This document shows positions 1-7,646 of a stretch of 54,649 bases of DNA, one piece after another. The position numbers and the translations under genes were made by a program. Position 1 is the stretch's first letter. Each line of letters starts with the position of its first letter. Below the pieces are notes generated by a model. That model saw only the letters and a list, made by a program, of their open reading frames with translations, searched no databases and was not told where the DNA came from. The stretch comes from Verrucomicrobiales bacterium (GTDB lineage Bacteria > Verrucomicrobiota > Verrucomicrobiia > Verrucomicrobiales > DEV007). The DNA lies in contig JAHEJT010000018.1 of NCBI GenBank assembly GCA_024638765.1, positions 1 to 54,649 on the forward strand, read 5' to 3'.

Positions 1-89
1 CTCTGGCTAGCGGGTGCGACCTCGGGATCGGACTGCAGCAGATCGACAAAAGCCTGCCACCTGGAGGGATTGCCAGGAATATTGTTCAT
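1..89 (-). CDS. Partial N-terminus of unknown protein, probably SOS-controlled
   Basis: An open frame of 29 codons runs leftwards off the window. It starts at an ATG (89-87) lying in the centre of a perfect LexA-type palindrome (83-96). The peptide begins MNNIPGNPSRWQAFVDLLQ and reads like real protein, with amphipathic helix-like content and a GC-rich third position. No conserved domain can be named from so little sequence. There is no Shine-Dalgarno site upstream. A possible promoter (TTGCGG about 16 nt before CATAAA, in the 98-130 stretch read on the minus strand) would put the transcript start near the start codon, giving a leaderless or nearly leaderless message. The product is unknown; its control by LexA is inferred from the site. 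Confidence 0.45.
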   Translation of the reverse strand, partial: MNNIPGNPSRWQAFVDLLQSDPEVAPASQ

Positions 90-96
90 ATGAACA
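83..96. promoter_or_regulatory. LexA-like operator (SOS box)
   Basis: TGTTCATATGAACA is a perfect 14-bp palindrome and an exact match to TGTTC-N4-GAACA, the LexA-binding motif described for Verrucomicrobia. It overlaps the start codon of the partial minus-strand gene, and no convincing gene follows it on the plus strand. Binding there could block both initiation and elongation. The match is seen; the function is inferred. Confidence 0.6.
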
Positions 97-191
97 GTTT
101 ATGGAGAATCGGGATCAGCCCGCAAGAAGAATTGTAATGGGCCCTCTCCCCCACCTTCGGCTGGCCAGAGGGGCTCCCCATGCTCTGGCTG

Positions 192-249
192 GGCCATAGT
201 ATATACTATAGTATAAACTATACTATATACTATAGTATATACTATGGCC
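192..249. repeat. 58-bp AT-rich palindrome with perfect 24-bp arms
   Basis: The 24-bp arms at 192-215 and 226-249 are exact reverse complements around a 10-nt spacer. Each arm contains TATACTATAGTATA, itself a 14-bp palindrome, so the whole block is nested palindromes. Apart from GGCC at each tip it is built of short TATAC/GTATA units, which is very unlike the surrounding GC-rich DNA. Role unknown: it could extrude as a cruciform, act as an RNA hairpin, or be a recombination or protein-binding site. Confidence 0.85.
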
Positions 250-384
250 GCACCCGGTTCCCGATTGGGCAGGCCCCGCGGATTTCTTTGCGGTCGGAAC
301 CCAGGGCGTTGCCCTGGGCTATCATGGGGCCGCCCCGTTGGGGCTCCGGAAGCACAGCCGGAGCGGAGAGAGCCGCAGGCAAAC

Positions 385-407
385 CTCTCCCGATGGAATC
401 GGGAGAG
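385..407 (-). terminator. Possible terminator of the cytochrome gene
   Basis: CTCTCCCGAT and ATCGGGAGAG form a perfect 10-bp stem with a 3-nt loop, starting 12 nt beyond the stop codon of the minus-strand cytochrome gene. Only GTTT follows the stem on that strand, so this is either a weak intrinsic terminator or an RNA-stabilising 3' hairpin. Confidence 0.45.
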
Positions 408-419
408 ACTCGTTCTCCC

Positions 420-3089
420 TCACTGCAACGACTCGATGTAGAGAATCACCGAGTCAATCTGCCAGTCCTGCACCACACCAAGGTAACTCGGCATGCCGAC
501 CCCGGTGTTCTCGAACCCTTTAGCGACCTTGTTGCCCGGCTCGAGAATCGATTCCTTGAGGTAAACCGCGTCGACCTTCTTGACGATGGTCCCGTCTCCC
601 AGCTCGCGCTTGGAACCCCAGAGACCCTTCCAGGTCGGTCCCACGACGAGCCCCGGCGTCGATGCAAGCTGGGAACCGTCGGCGGTGTGACAGGCAACGC
701 ACCCGAAAGTCATGGCCGCCTTCTTTCCTTCTTCAATGGATGGTTCCGGCGCTGCAGCCGCCGCGGCCACCGCCTCGGTCACCGTAAGATCGACTTTCAC
801 CTTCTCGAACCCCGAGTCCGCGAGATCCAGGTCGCGCACCTCGTGAATGGTGAGATAGGCGCTCTGCACCGCCGGAAGATCCGAGTGCATCGCCAGCCGG
901 TAAGTCACCCGCATCGAATGCGCCGGCTGCATGTCCGGAATCCCCAGGAAAAGCGCCCGCTTGTCCTGCGAGAGGTAGACGCTCGCCACCGGCAACATCT
1001 CCTGGCCCGGCGCGCCGTCGAGGCGGTAATGACCGGAACCGTAACTCGCCGTCCGGCGATAGTTCCAGCGCTCCACGGTGTAACTCGCCGGGTTCATCGC
1101 GATCGCCTCGTCGAGTTCGAAACCGAAACGCATCAAGACGCCCTCGCTGCTCGAACGCACCTCCAGCGGCACGCGGCTCTCCGCGCCCGTATACCGGACC
1201 CGGAAGAATCCGCTGATCTGATCGAGCGCCGTGCCCCAGATCCTGAATCCACAGGTGTAGAGTTGCCCATCCACCGGACCCACCGCGCCCTTGAGCAGCG
1301 CGCAGGGAAATCCTGTTAAGACGCTGGCCGCCGCGCCTTGCCGGTGCGCGCCCTCGTCGTCGAAATAGATCTTAAAGAGCTCCGGCCGGTTGTACCCAAT
1401 GTGCAGGAGCGAGCCGTCCAGCGGTCCCATTTGCGAATTCCGCAGCCACACGTGGCTGGCTCCCGACTGGTTCACGATATGCGGAATCCACAAGGGGGGT
1501 TCCGTAATCGTTTCAGTCTGGGTCGTCCCCTTGAGCAAGGTCGGGATGAACCCGTGATAGCTTCCGGGCTCGATAAGACGGACGGGTGTCGCCGGCACCC
1601 AGTGCCCTTGCTGATCGCTGGAGGTCACCGTGCCGGAAACGGGATCCACACCGATGTAAGGCTGCCGCAGCCCGCGCGCCACGATATGAAAGTCCCGCCC
1701 GTCGGGAGAAATTTCCACCACGGTGCCGTTGTATTTCCCGCGCGACGTCGCGACTTGCCCGCCTTTCGCAATGTAAAACCCGCCGCCCGGCTTCTTCACC
1801 AGGTCATTGGCGAACTCGCGCGATTCCGCAGTCTGCGCCACCACGTTCGAAAAGTTCTCATAAAAATCGGCCTCCCCGTCGCCGTTGACGTCGTGCAACC
1901 GCACAATGCCGTTGCGATCAAAAACGTAAATCGCGTCGTCCACCACCTGGAGCCCCAATGGCTCGTGCAGACCCGAGGCGTATCGCCGCCACGATACTTC
2001 CTTGAGATCGGCGTCGATCCCGCGCGCGATCCAGACGTCTCCGTCGAAGGTGCACAGAGCCGCGCGCCCGTCGGGAAAGAAATCAAACCCTGAGAATCGC
2101 ACGTTGCGTTTCCACGGGTTGGGGACCGGGATGGGAATCTCGTCGATGACATACGCGTCTCCGCTCTCCGAAATCCTGCCCGCGGTCGTCACGGTCTCGG
2201 GCCAGCGCGGGGCACCCGGACTTTCAATGGCGTCGAATCCGGGCTTCGCCAGTTTTGCGGCCAGCACCACCGCGTCTGCGCGCTTCGGCGACGCCAACAC
2301 GACGACGTGATCTTTTTCGTCATCGGAAGCCGAGAACGAAACCACGAGCCGGCCGTCGATCTTCCGGACTTCACCACTCTCGCAACGCGCCGTCATCGCT
2401 CCCGATTCGTCGAGAATCACCGACAGCTCCCCGGCATGGGGCCCAATGCGAAACGCGCGGATCGGAACGCCGCCCTTCCCCACTCGCCCGCTGCGAATAC
2501 TTTCAATCACGCGCGTTCCCGACACTGTGTAGGCGAGAAAGACACGGTCTTCGGCGAGATAAAGCCCTTCCCAGCGCCCGTCTTTTTCCGGAACCGGCCC
2601 CAGACCCGCTTCCTGGGGATCGGGAGCCTTTTCTCGCGGATCGTCGAACGTGACCTCGCCGGAACACCACCCCGGATAAATCCCGGTGGTGCAAAGCGGC
2701 TCTCCCAGCGGCACCGGCAAAGCCGACTGTCCGGCCGGCGATTTCTTCCCCGGCACGCGATACGAACCGGGGCCCATTCCGTTCATCGAGAGATACTCGC
2801 CCTCGGCGTTCTCTCTCCAGATCAGCGACACGCGGAGGAGATCCGGGTCAAAGCACGCGTGCAATCCCTCGCCCAGGTCGAGAATGATGCCGCGCGGCGT
2901 GAGGTTGCGCTCGGACGCGCGTGCGCCGAACCCGCGCGCGTCGAGGGTCTGCGTGAAGAAAGGAAAATCCGGCTCCACGAACTCTGCGAACGGGGATTCG
3001 ATCTCCGAGTGGGCGCGCTCCTGCCCATGGGCGGCGACGATCGCACAACACACGGCCGCCCAACTAATCAGGATTGTTTTCCCCGGCAT
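420..3089 (-). CDS. Secreted beta-propeller protein with C-terminal cytochrome c domain
   Basis: 889 aa from the ATG at 3089. A longer frame exists, but this start begins a clean signal peptide (MPGKTILISWAAVCCAIVAA). The large middle resembles the PQQ/glucose-dehydrogenase-like propellers of Planctomycetota and Verrucomicrobiota (DUF6797-type), with segments such as GVDPVSGTVTSSDQQG. The last ~95 residues are a class I cytochrome c: haem motif CVACH at about residue 797 and a likely distal Met in GVGMPSYLG near 866, similar to the tail of cytochrome c oxidase subunit II. It should act outside the cytoplasmic membrane as a redox protein, perhaps an electron-accepting sugar or alcohol dehydrogenase; the substrate is unknown. 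It stands alone and is divergent from the aquaporin gene. Confidence 0.8.
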   Translation of the reverse strand: MPGKTILISWAAVCCAIVAAHGQERAHSEIESPFAEFVEPDFPFFTQTLDARGFGARASERNLTPRGIILDLGEGLHACFDPDLLRVSLIWRENAEGEYLSMNGMGPGSYRVPGKKSPAGQSALPVPLGEPLCTTGIYPGWCSGEVTFDDPREKAPDPQEAGLGPVPEKDGRWEGLYLAEDRVFLAYTVSGTRVIESIRSGRVGKGGVPIRAFRIGPHAGELSVILDESGAMTARCESGEVRKIDGRLVVSFSASDDEKDHVVVLASPKRADAVVLAAKLAKPGFDAIESPGAPRWPETVTTAGRISESGDAYVIDEIPIPVPNPWKRNVRFSGFDFFPDGRAALCTFDGDVWIARGIDADLKEVSWRRYASGLHEPLGLQVVDDAIYVFDRNGIVRLHDVNGDGEADFYENFSNVVAQTAESREFANDLVKKPGGGFYIAKGGQVATSRGKYNGTVVEISPDGRDFHIVARGLRQPYIGVDPVSGTVTSSDQQGHWVPATPVRLIEPGSYHGFIPTLLKGTTQTETITEPPLWIPHIVNQSGASHVWLRNSQMGPLDGSLLHIGYNRPELFKIYFDDEGAHRQGAAASVLTGFPCALLKGAVGPVDGQLYTCGFRIWGTALDQISGFFRVRYTGAESRVPLEVRSSSEGVLMRFGFELDEAIAMNPASYTVERWNYRRTASYGSGHYRLDGAPGQEMLPVASVYLSQDKRALFLGIPDMQPAHSMRVTYRLAMHSDLPAVQSAYLTIHEVRDLDLADSGFEKVKVDLTVTEAVAAAAAAPEPSIEEGKKAAMTFGCVACHTADGSQLASTPGLVVGPTWKGLWGSKRELGDGTIVKKVDAVYLKESILEPGNKVAKGFENTGVGMPSYLGVVQDWQIDSVILYIESLQ

Positions 3090-3240
3090 AGACGGAAATG
3101 TAGCCGACCCCGCAGAAGTTCCGAACAAAAAACCCGTCCGGAGCGGCGTCGGGCGGGCGGGAGGATCTCCATCATACAATTCCTCCCAGACAATTCCGAA
3201 ACGACAGGAGAAATATTTGAAATAAATGGAGACAACAGGG

Positions 3241-3342
3241 AATGGCGCTAAGATAAGCATTGTGACACGGTCGTCTCGCCCGTGAATTCACCGGCGAGAC
3301 GCCGGTCTCACTATCCGAAAATCGCCTTATCTTAGTGCCGTT
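3241..3342. mobile_element. MITE-like element with nested palindrome
   Basis: The ends AATGGCGCTAAGATAAG (3241-3257) and CTTATCTTAGTGCCGTT (3326-3342) are inverted repeats, matching at 15 of 17 positions. In the centre, 3272-3301 is a 30-bp palindrome around GTGAATTCAC with one mismatched pair. About 100 bp, no coding capacity. The ends resemble those of IS4-type elements (AATG...TAAG), which is only a suggestion. No clear target duplication. It sits between two divergent genes and could carry promoter or terminator activity. Confidence 0.6.
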
Positions 3343-3393
3343 CGAGATAATGGGTTATTCCTGGGCAGATAATTGCCGGCCGCCTCTTTGCCT

Positions 3394-4098
3394 ATGCACC
3401 GCTATCCCAGCTTCCAAGCCCTTCTCGCCGAGTTCTTCGGGACCTTCTGCCTCGTCTTCGCGGGCACGGGGGCGATTGTCATCAACCACAGCTCCGGCGG
3501 CGCCGTGACCCACGTGGGAGTCGCCCTCACCTTCGGGCTCGTCGTCATGGCGATGATTTACACCGTGGGCGACATCTCGGGTGCGCACCTCAATCCCGCG
3601 GTTACCATCGGGTTCTGGGCGGCGGGACGGCTTCCCTTCTCCCGGGTCCTGCCTTACGCGGGCGTCCAGGTCGCGGCGGCCATCAGCGCCAGCGCGATTC
3701 TCAGGCTGCTCTATCCCGCGGACGAATTGCTCGGCGCCACCCAGCCCGCCGGAGCTCCCTGGCAGGCTTTTGTCCTCGAAGTAATCCTGACTCTCATTCT
3801 CATGCTCGTCATTCTCAGCGTCTCGATGGGCGCCAAAGAGCGCGGCATCACCGCCGGCATCGTTATCGGCGGCGTCATCGGGCTCGAGGCCATGTTCGCC
3901 GGGCCTGCCACCGGCGCTTCCATGAACCCGGCGCGCTCCATCGGTCCCGCGCTGGTTTCGGGCACGCTCGATCACCTCTGGGTGTATCTGACCGCTCCGA
4001 TCCTGGGCGCCGTGCTCGCCTTCCCGCTCTGCCGCGCGATGCGCGATCGCGATTGCTGCGCCGGTTGCTGCTCGCGAGAACAGCAGACACAATCCTGA
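3394..4098 (+). CDS. Aquaporin / MIP-family channel
   Basis: 234 aa starting at the ATG at 3394; an in-frame TTG 21 nt upstream is less likely. Six membrane segments and both signature loops are present: HLNPAVTIG (NPA at about 67-69) and SMNPARSIGP (NPA at about 178-180, followed by the pore Arg). Aligned on the second NPA, the position that is His in water-selective AqpZ appears to be Ala, and a Phe is kept in helix 2. The pore may therefore admit small solutes as well as water; this is inference. The C-terminus is unusually Cys-rich (DCCAGCCS). It carries no N-terminal signal and stands alone. Substrate cannot be assigned. Confidence 0.9.
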   Translation: MHRYPSFQALLAEFFGTFCLVFAGTGAIVINHSSGGAVTHVGVALTFGLVVMAMIYTVGDISGAHLNPAVTIGFWAAGRLPFSRVLPYAGVQVAAAISASAILRLLYPADELLGATQPAGAPWQAFVLEVILTLILMLVILSVSMGAKERGITAGIVIGGVIGLEAMFAGPATGASMNPARSIGPALVSGTLDHLWVYLTAPILGAVLAFPLCRAMRDRDCCAGCCSREQQTQS

Positions 4099-4107
4099 CT
4101 CTTGTTT

Positions 4108-4194
4108 ATGGACCGCCGCAAGCGGGGGTTTTCCGTCGCGGTGGCCGAAGCCGGCACGTTCACGCGCGCCGCCCGGCGCTGCCGCGTCGCATAG
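4108..4194 (+). pseudogene. LysR-type regulator N-terminal remnant
   Basis: Twenty-eight codons from the ATG at 4108 align without gaps to the start of LysR-family helix-turn-helix domains. The block VAVAEAGTFTRAARRC matches the usual xVAVAEAGSFTRAAERC, and the next residues are V-A-stop-P-S, where active regulators read V-S/A-Q-P-A/S. The TAG thus stands exactly where a CAG (Gln) codon is expected. Downstream of it the similarity fades within a few codons, and the rest of a LysR gene is absent because the convergent UDP-glucose pyrophosphorylase gene ends at 4223. This looks like a decayed fragment, though translation of the 28-aa peptide cannot be excluded. Confidence 0.55.
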
Positions 4195-4222
4195 CCCTCA
4201 CACCACACACCAGGCTCCGGAC

Positions 4223-5638
4223 TCACAACGCCACCTCCGCATCTTCAATCACCCCGGGCGGCACCGCGACCCGCTCCGGGCCGGGGTTTTCGATGGCGAC
4301 TTTCCCTTTGAGAATCACATCTCCGGAAAAAGCCACCGGCCCCGTCACGCGCAGTTCCGTACAGCCGGCCAATGACGGCGGCCCCGCCTCGATCGATTCC
4401 TCGAGCTGATCCACCAGCTTGAACCAGTCCGGGTCCAGGGTCACTACCGGCGGAATTCCCGCCCTCGATTCCGCCAGTTCCAATCGAGAATCTTCGGTGA
4501 GGACGTAGGCATCCGAGCGCAGCGCCATGAGGTCGTCCGTGGTCTTGACCGGCGCAAAGCGATTGCGCGCCACCACCACCGCCCCCGCGCCGTCGAAGCA
4601 CTGAATCGCCGCGCCCATCGCCGTCTCCAGCTGGTAAACCGACGCCGAGCCGGCATCGCGCGGGTCCACGGTCTTGGAATTCACCATCATGGGCAGCGGA
4701 ATGATCCCCCCGTGCGCATCCAGCAGTTCCTTGAGCCGGTCCAACCGAATCCAGAGATTGTTGGTATTGAAATACCGGTGCCGCGAAATATCCTGAAAAG
4801 AATCCACGTCCGCCTCGGGACACTGCGCCGACTCGCGCAACACGAAATGCCCCTTCTCCCTGTCCACCGCCAGGTGCCCCCCCTTGCGGTCCGCGGCCGT
4901 GCGCGGCGTCACCTCCATGAGAAACGGTTTATCGGACTCGATGAAATACCCCAGCAAATCGAGATCCAGGGTCGCCCCCAGGTTGTCGGAATTGGAAACG
5001 AAGGCAACCTTGACCCCACGTGCCAGGAGCAGATCCAGCCAGCCCGTCCCCAGCAGCGATGGATAAAGATCCCCGTGACCGGGTGGACACCATTCCAGTT
5101 CCGGCTGATCCGGATACTCTGCGGGCGCCAGCGTGCCGGCATCGATTTTCGGCACGCGATTTTGCATGAGCTCCAGGTTCCGCTTGCCCCCCAGCGCGGG
5201 ATACTTCTCGAGGTACTTGAGGGTGTCCGCGCTGGTGGCGTAACTGTCCATGAGGAGAAAACCGACCTCCGCGTCATACTTCTCCCGCAACCCCAGGACC
5301 TGCCGCGCGATCAGGTCGAGAAAAGTAAAGCCGTCGCGCACCTCGAGCAAGGACTTCGCCTTGGCCAATCCCATTCCCGTCCCCAACCCGCCGTTGAGCT
5401 TGATGATTACCGTGGCCGCCAGCATCTCCCCGGCATCCTTCGCTCCGGAGACCCCCCTGACCGCGCGAATGTCGTCCAGTGAGGGAAGATCTCCCGCCGG
5501 CACGATCGATTCCTCCGGTATCAAGGTGGTTTCCCCGCCCGCCAGCAGTCCGTAATTCCGGGCAAACGCGTCGACGGCGGCGGAACTCAGTCCCGCGTCC
5601 TCCATCTTCCTCTTGAAAAGCTCAAAGCTGGCCGGCAT
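4223..5638 (-). CDS. UTP--glucose-1-phosphate uridylyltransferase, eukaryote-type
   Basis: 471 aa from the ATG at 5638; the frame extends upstream to a TTG at 5677, which I consider less likely. It makes UDP-glucose from UTP and glucose-1-phosphate in the cytoplasm, for glycogen, cell-envelope sugars or trehalose. The family is the eukaryotic/bdellovibrio-type UGPase (UDPGP), not GalU: the nucleotide loop is KLNGGLGTGMGLAKAKS (about residues 80-96), followed by GHGDLYPSLLGTG and NSDNLGATLD, and the last third carries the beta-helix region. Length fits the family. It is divergent from the phosphoglucose isomerase gene, so the two meet at glucose-6-phosphate metabolism. Confidence 0.92.
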   Translation of the reverse strand: MPASFELFKRKMEDAGLSSAAVDAFARNYGLLAGGETTLIPEESIVPAGDLPSLDDIRAVRGVSGAKDAGEMLAATVIIKLNGGLGTGMGLAKAKSLLEVRDGFTFLDLIARQVLGLREKYDAEVGFLLMDSYATSADTLKYLEKYPALGGKRNLELMQNRVPKIDAGTLAPAEYPDQPELEWCPPGHGDLYPSLLGTGWLDLLLARGVKVAFVSNSDNLGATLDLDLLGYFIESDKPFLMEVTPRTAADRKGGHLAVDREKGHFVLRESAQCPEADVDSFQDISRHRYFNTNNLWIRLDRLKELLDAHGGIIPLPMMVNSKTVDPRDAGSASVYQLETAMGAAIQCFDGAGAVVVARNRFAPVKTTDDLMALRSDAYVLTEDSRLELAESRAGIPPVVTLDPDWFKLVDQLEESIEAGPPSLAGCTELRVTGPVAFSGDVILKGKVAIENPGPERVAVPPGVIEDAEVAL

Positions 5639-5697
5639 GCGATCCGTGATTAAGCGAGCGTGCTGCCCCCGGGTCAAATTGAAAAACCACCGTTCTC

Positions 5698-5786
5698 CTG
5701 ACCTTTACCCGCATTTCCGTCTTCGTGGAAATCCAGCCCTGCCGGGGCTTCATCTGCCCGTCTATCAACTTGTGGGTAAAGGTCAG
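5698..5786. repeat. Branched inverted-repeat element in a divergent promoter region
   Basis: CTGACCTTTACCC (5698-5710) and GGGTAAAGGTCAG (5774-5786) are perfect 13-bp inverted repeats. Between them lie two smaller hairpins: ATTTCC/GGAAAT (5713-5732) and AGCCC/GGGCT (5735-5749). Folded as RNA or single-stranded DNA this gives a closed multibranch shape. It lies between the divergent UGPase and pgi genes, so it may be regulatory or a small mobile/REP-like element. Confidence 0.55.
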
Positions 5787-5860
5787 CCATCCTCGCCGCT
5801 CTCCCCGTCACTGTGGAGATTCTGCTTTCCAATTCCGCTTCTTGGTACAGGAATACCCGC

Positions 5861-7450
5861 ATGACCGAAGCCATCGCCAACCCGGGCTGGGAACGTTTTC
5901 AAAAGTATTTCGTCCGTTACGAGGATCTCGGGTTCTCCCTCGACATCAGCCGCATGCAGTTCGATGAGGCCTTTCTCCAGTCGATGGAGCCTCAATGCGC
6001 GCGCGCATTCGAAGCAATGCAAAAACTCGAGGCCGGCGAAATCGCCAACCCGGACGAAAACCGGATGGTGGGCCATTACTGGCTGCGCGCTGCGGCGCTG
6101 GCTCCCACGCCCGAGCTGCAAAAGCAGATCACCGATGAAATCGCGGATATCGTGAACTTCGCGGCCGAGGTGCACTCCGGAAAAATCGCGAGCGCCGGTG
6201 GCGCGCCCTTCTCCCATCTTCTCCTCGTCGGCATCGGCGGATCCGCCCTGGGTCCCCAACTCGTCTCCGACGCCCTCACCGGCCCGGACGCCCCCATGGA
6301 CGTCACATTCTTCGACAACACCGATCCCGACGGCATGGACCGCGACCTCGCCCGCATCGGGGATCGTCTTTCTGAGACACTCACGCTGGTAATCTCCAAA
6401 TCCGGAGGCACCAAGGAAACGCGCAACGGCATGCTGGAAGCCGAGCACGCTTACCGCCGCGCCGGGCTCGATTTCGCAAGACACGCCGTGGCGGTGACCG
6501 GCCCCGGCAGTAAATTGGACAATCACGCCGAGGGCCAGGGTTGGATCCGGCGCTTTCCCATGTCAGACTGGATCGGCGGCCGTACCTCGGTCATGAGCGT
6601 GGTGGGCTTGCTGCCCGCCGCGCTGCAGGGAGTGGACATCGAGGCGTTTCTCGCGGGCGCCGGCGCCATGGACGCAAAGACCCGGGCCCTGCCCACCGCG
6701 GAGAACGCCGCCATGCTCCTCGCCCTCATGTGGCATCACGCCGGCAACGGCAAAGGCGAAAAGGATATGGTGGTCCTTCCTTACAAGGACTGCCTCGTCC
6801 TTTTCAGCAAATACCTGCAGCAGCTCGTCATGGAATCCCTGGGCAAAGAACTCGATCTGGACGGTAAAACCGTCCACCAGGGCATCGCCGTCTACGGAAA
6901 CAAAGGATCCACCGACCAGCACGCTTACGTCCAGCAGCTACGCGACGGCGTGAACAATTTCTTCGCGGTTTTCCTCGAAATCCGCAGGGGGCGCGAGGGC
7001 GAATCGATGGAAGTGGAAGAAGGCGCCGCCACCGGTGATTATCTTCAGGGTTTCTTGCGGGGGACGCGCACGGCCCTCACCGGCAACCGCCGGGAATCGA
7101 TCACCATCAGCGTCCCCGAGGTCAACGCCACCACGCTGGGGCAACTCATCGCGCTCTTTGAAAGAGCAGTCACCTTTTACGCTTCCCTGGTCCACATCAA
7201 CGCTTACCACCAGCCGGGCGTGGAAGCCGGAAAGAAGGCGGCCGGCGATTTTCTTACACTCCTCAACGAGGTGCGCGCCCGGCTTGCCGCCTCCGGCGGC
7301 ACTGCGCGCACCGCCGGGGAAATAGCGGGTGACCTCGGCGCCGACCCGGAACAGGTTTTTCACGCGCTCAATCACATCGCCGCCAACGATGATTCCGCGA
7401 CACGCGCACCCGGCGATTCGCCCGCGAAAGACGTCTTCCAGGTCGCCTGA
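5861..7450 (+). CDS. pgi: Glucose-6-phosphate isomerase
   Basis: 529 aa. The ATG at 5861 is preceded by ACAGGA at good spacing, which favours it over the upstream start at 5813. It interconverts glucose-6-phosphate and fructose-6-phosphate in the cytoplasm. Sugar-phosphate-binding SIS elements are visible: [35 protein letters not shown] and [15 protein letters not shown]. The chain [20 protein letters not shown] supplies the catalytic His region. Length and order fit the long bacterial PGI family. The C-terminal ~30 residues are low-complexity. It is divergent from the UDP-glucose pyrophosphorylase gene and precedes glnD by about 200 nt. Confidence 0.95.
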   Translation: MTEAIANPGWERFQKYFVRYEDLGFSLDISRMQFDEAFLQSMEPQCARAFEAMQKLEAGEIANPDENRMVGHYWLRAAALAPTPELQKQITDEIADIVNFAAEVHSGKIASAGGAPFSHLLLVGIGGSALGPQLVSDALTGPDAPMDVTFFDNTDPDGMDRDLARIGDRLSETLTLVISKSGGTKETRNGMLEAEHAYRRAGLDFARHAVAVTGPGSKLDNHAEGQGWIRRFPMSDWIGGRTSVMSVVGLLPAALQGVDIEAFLAGAGAMDAKTRALPTAENAAMLLALMWHHAGNGKGEKDMVVLPYKDCLVLFSKYLQQLVMESLGKELDLDGKTVHQGIAVYGNKGSTDQHAYVQQLRDGVNNFFAVFLEIRRGREGESMEVEEGAATGDYLQGFLRGTRTALTGNRRESITISVPEVNATTLGQLIALFERAVTFYASLVHINAYHQPGVEAGKKAAGDFLTLLNEVRARLAASGGTARTAGEIAGDLGADPEQVFHALNHIAANDDSATRAPGDSPAKDVFQVA

Positions 7451-7646
7451 GGTGCCATTTCGAAGATCCTTCACAATTACCGGAGGGAAGCGCTCTGCGG
7501 TTTTACCCCATCCTAGGGAAAGGACGAATGGTTCGCTCCCGCGGAGATGCCGGAGAATTCATTTCCGAAACTGTCGCGTCTGAATTATCCTTGGGATGAC
7601 CCCGGGCCCCCTGATTCCATCACGGTCCGCATCGATCCCATCACCC

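Larger units (their letters stand above)
90..419. other. Intergenic region rich in inverted repeats
   Basis: No convincing gene lies between the partial SOS gene and the cytochrome gene. Short open frames here have no recognisable domain. The region holds a 58-bp AT-rich palindrome (192-249), a small CAGGGC-gtt-GCCCTG hairpin (about 303-317) and a 10-bp-stem hairpin (385-407). Confidence 0.6.

Noticed and set aside
180-1319. 379-aa plus-strand frame over the cytochrome gene
   Set aside because: It is the shadow of the minus-strand cytochrome gene and begins inside the AT palindrome; no domain seen.
4111-4130. CCGC...GCGGGGGTTTT as a terminator for the aquaporin gene
   Set aside because: The stem is only 4 bp, and the sequence is better explained as part of the LysR remnant.
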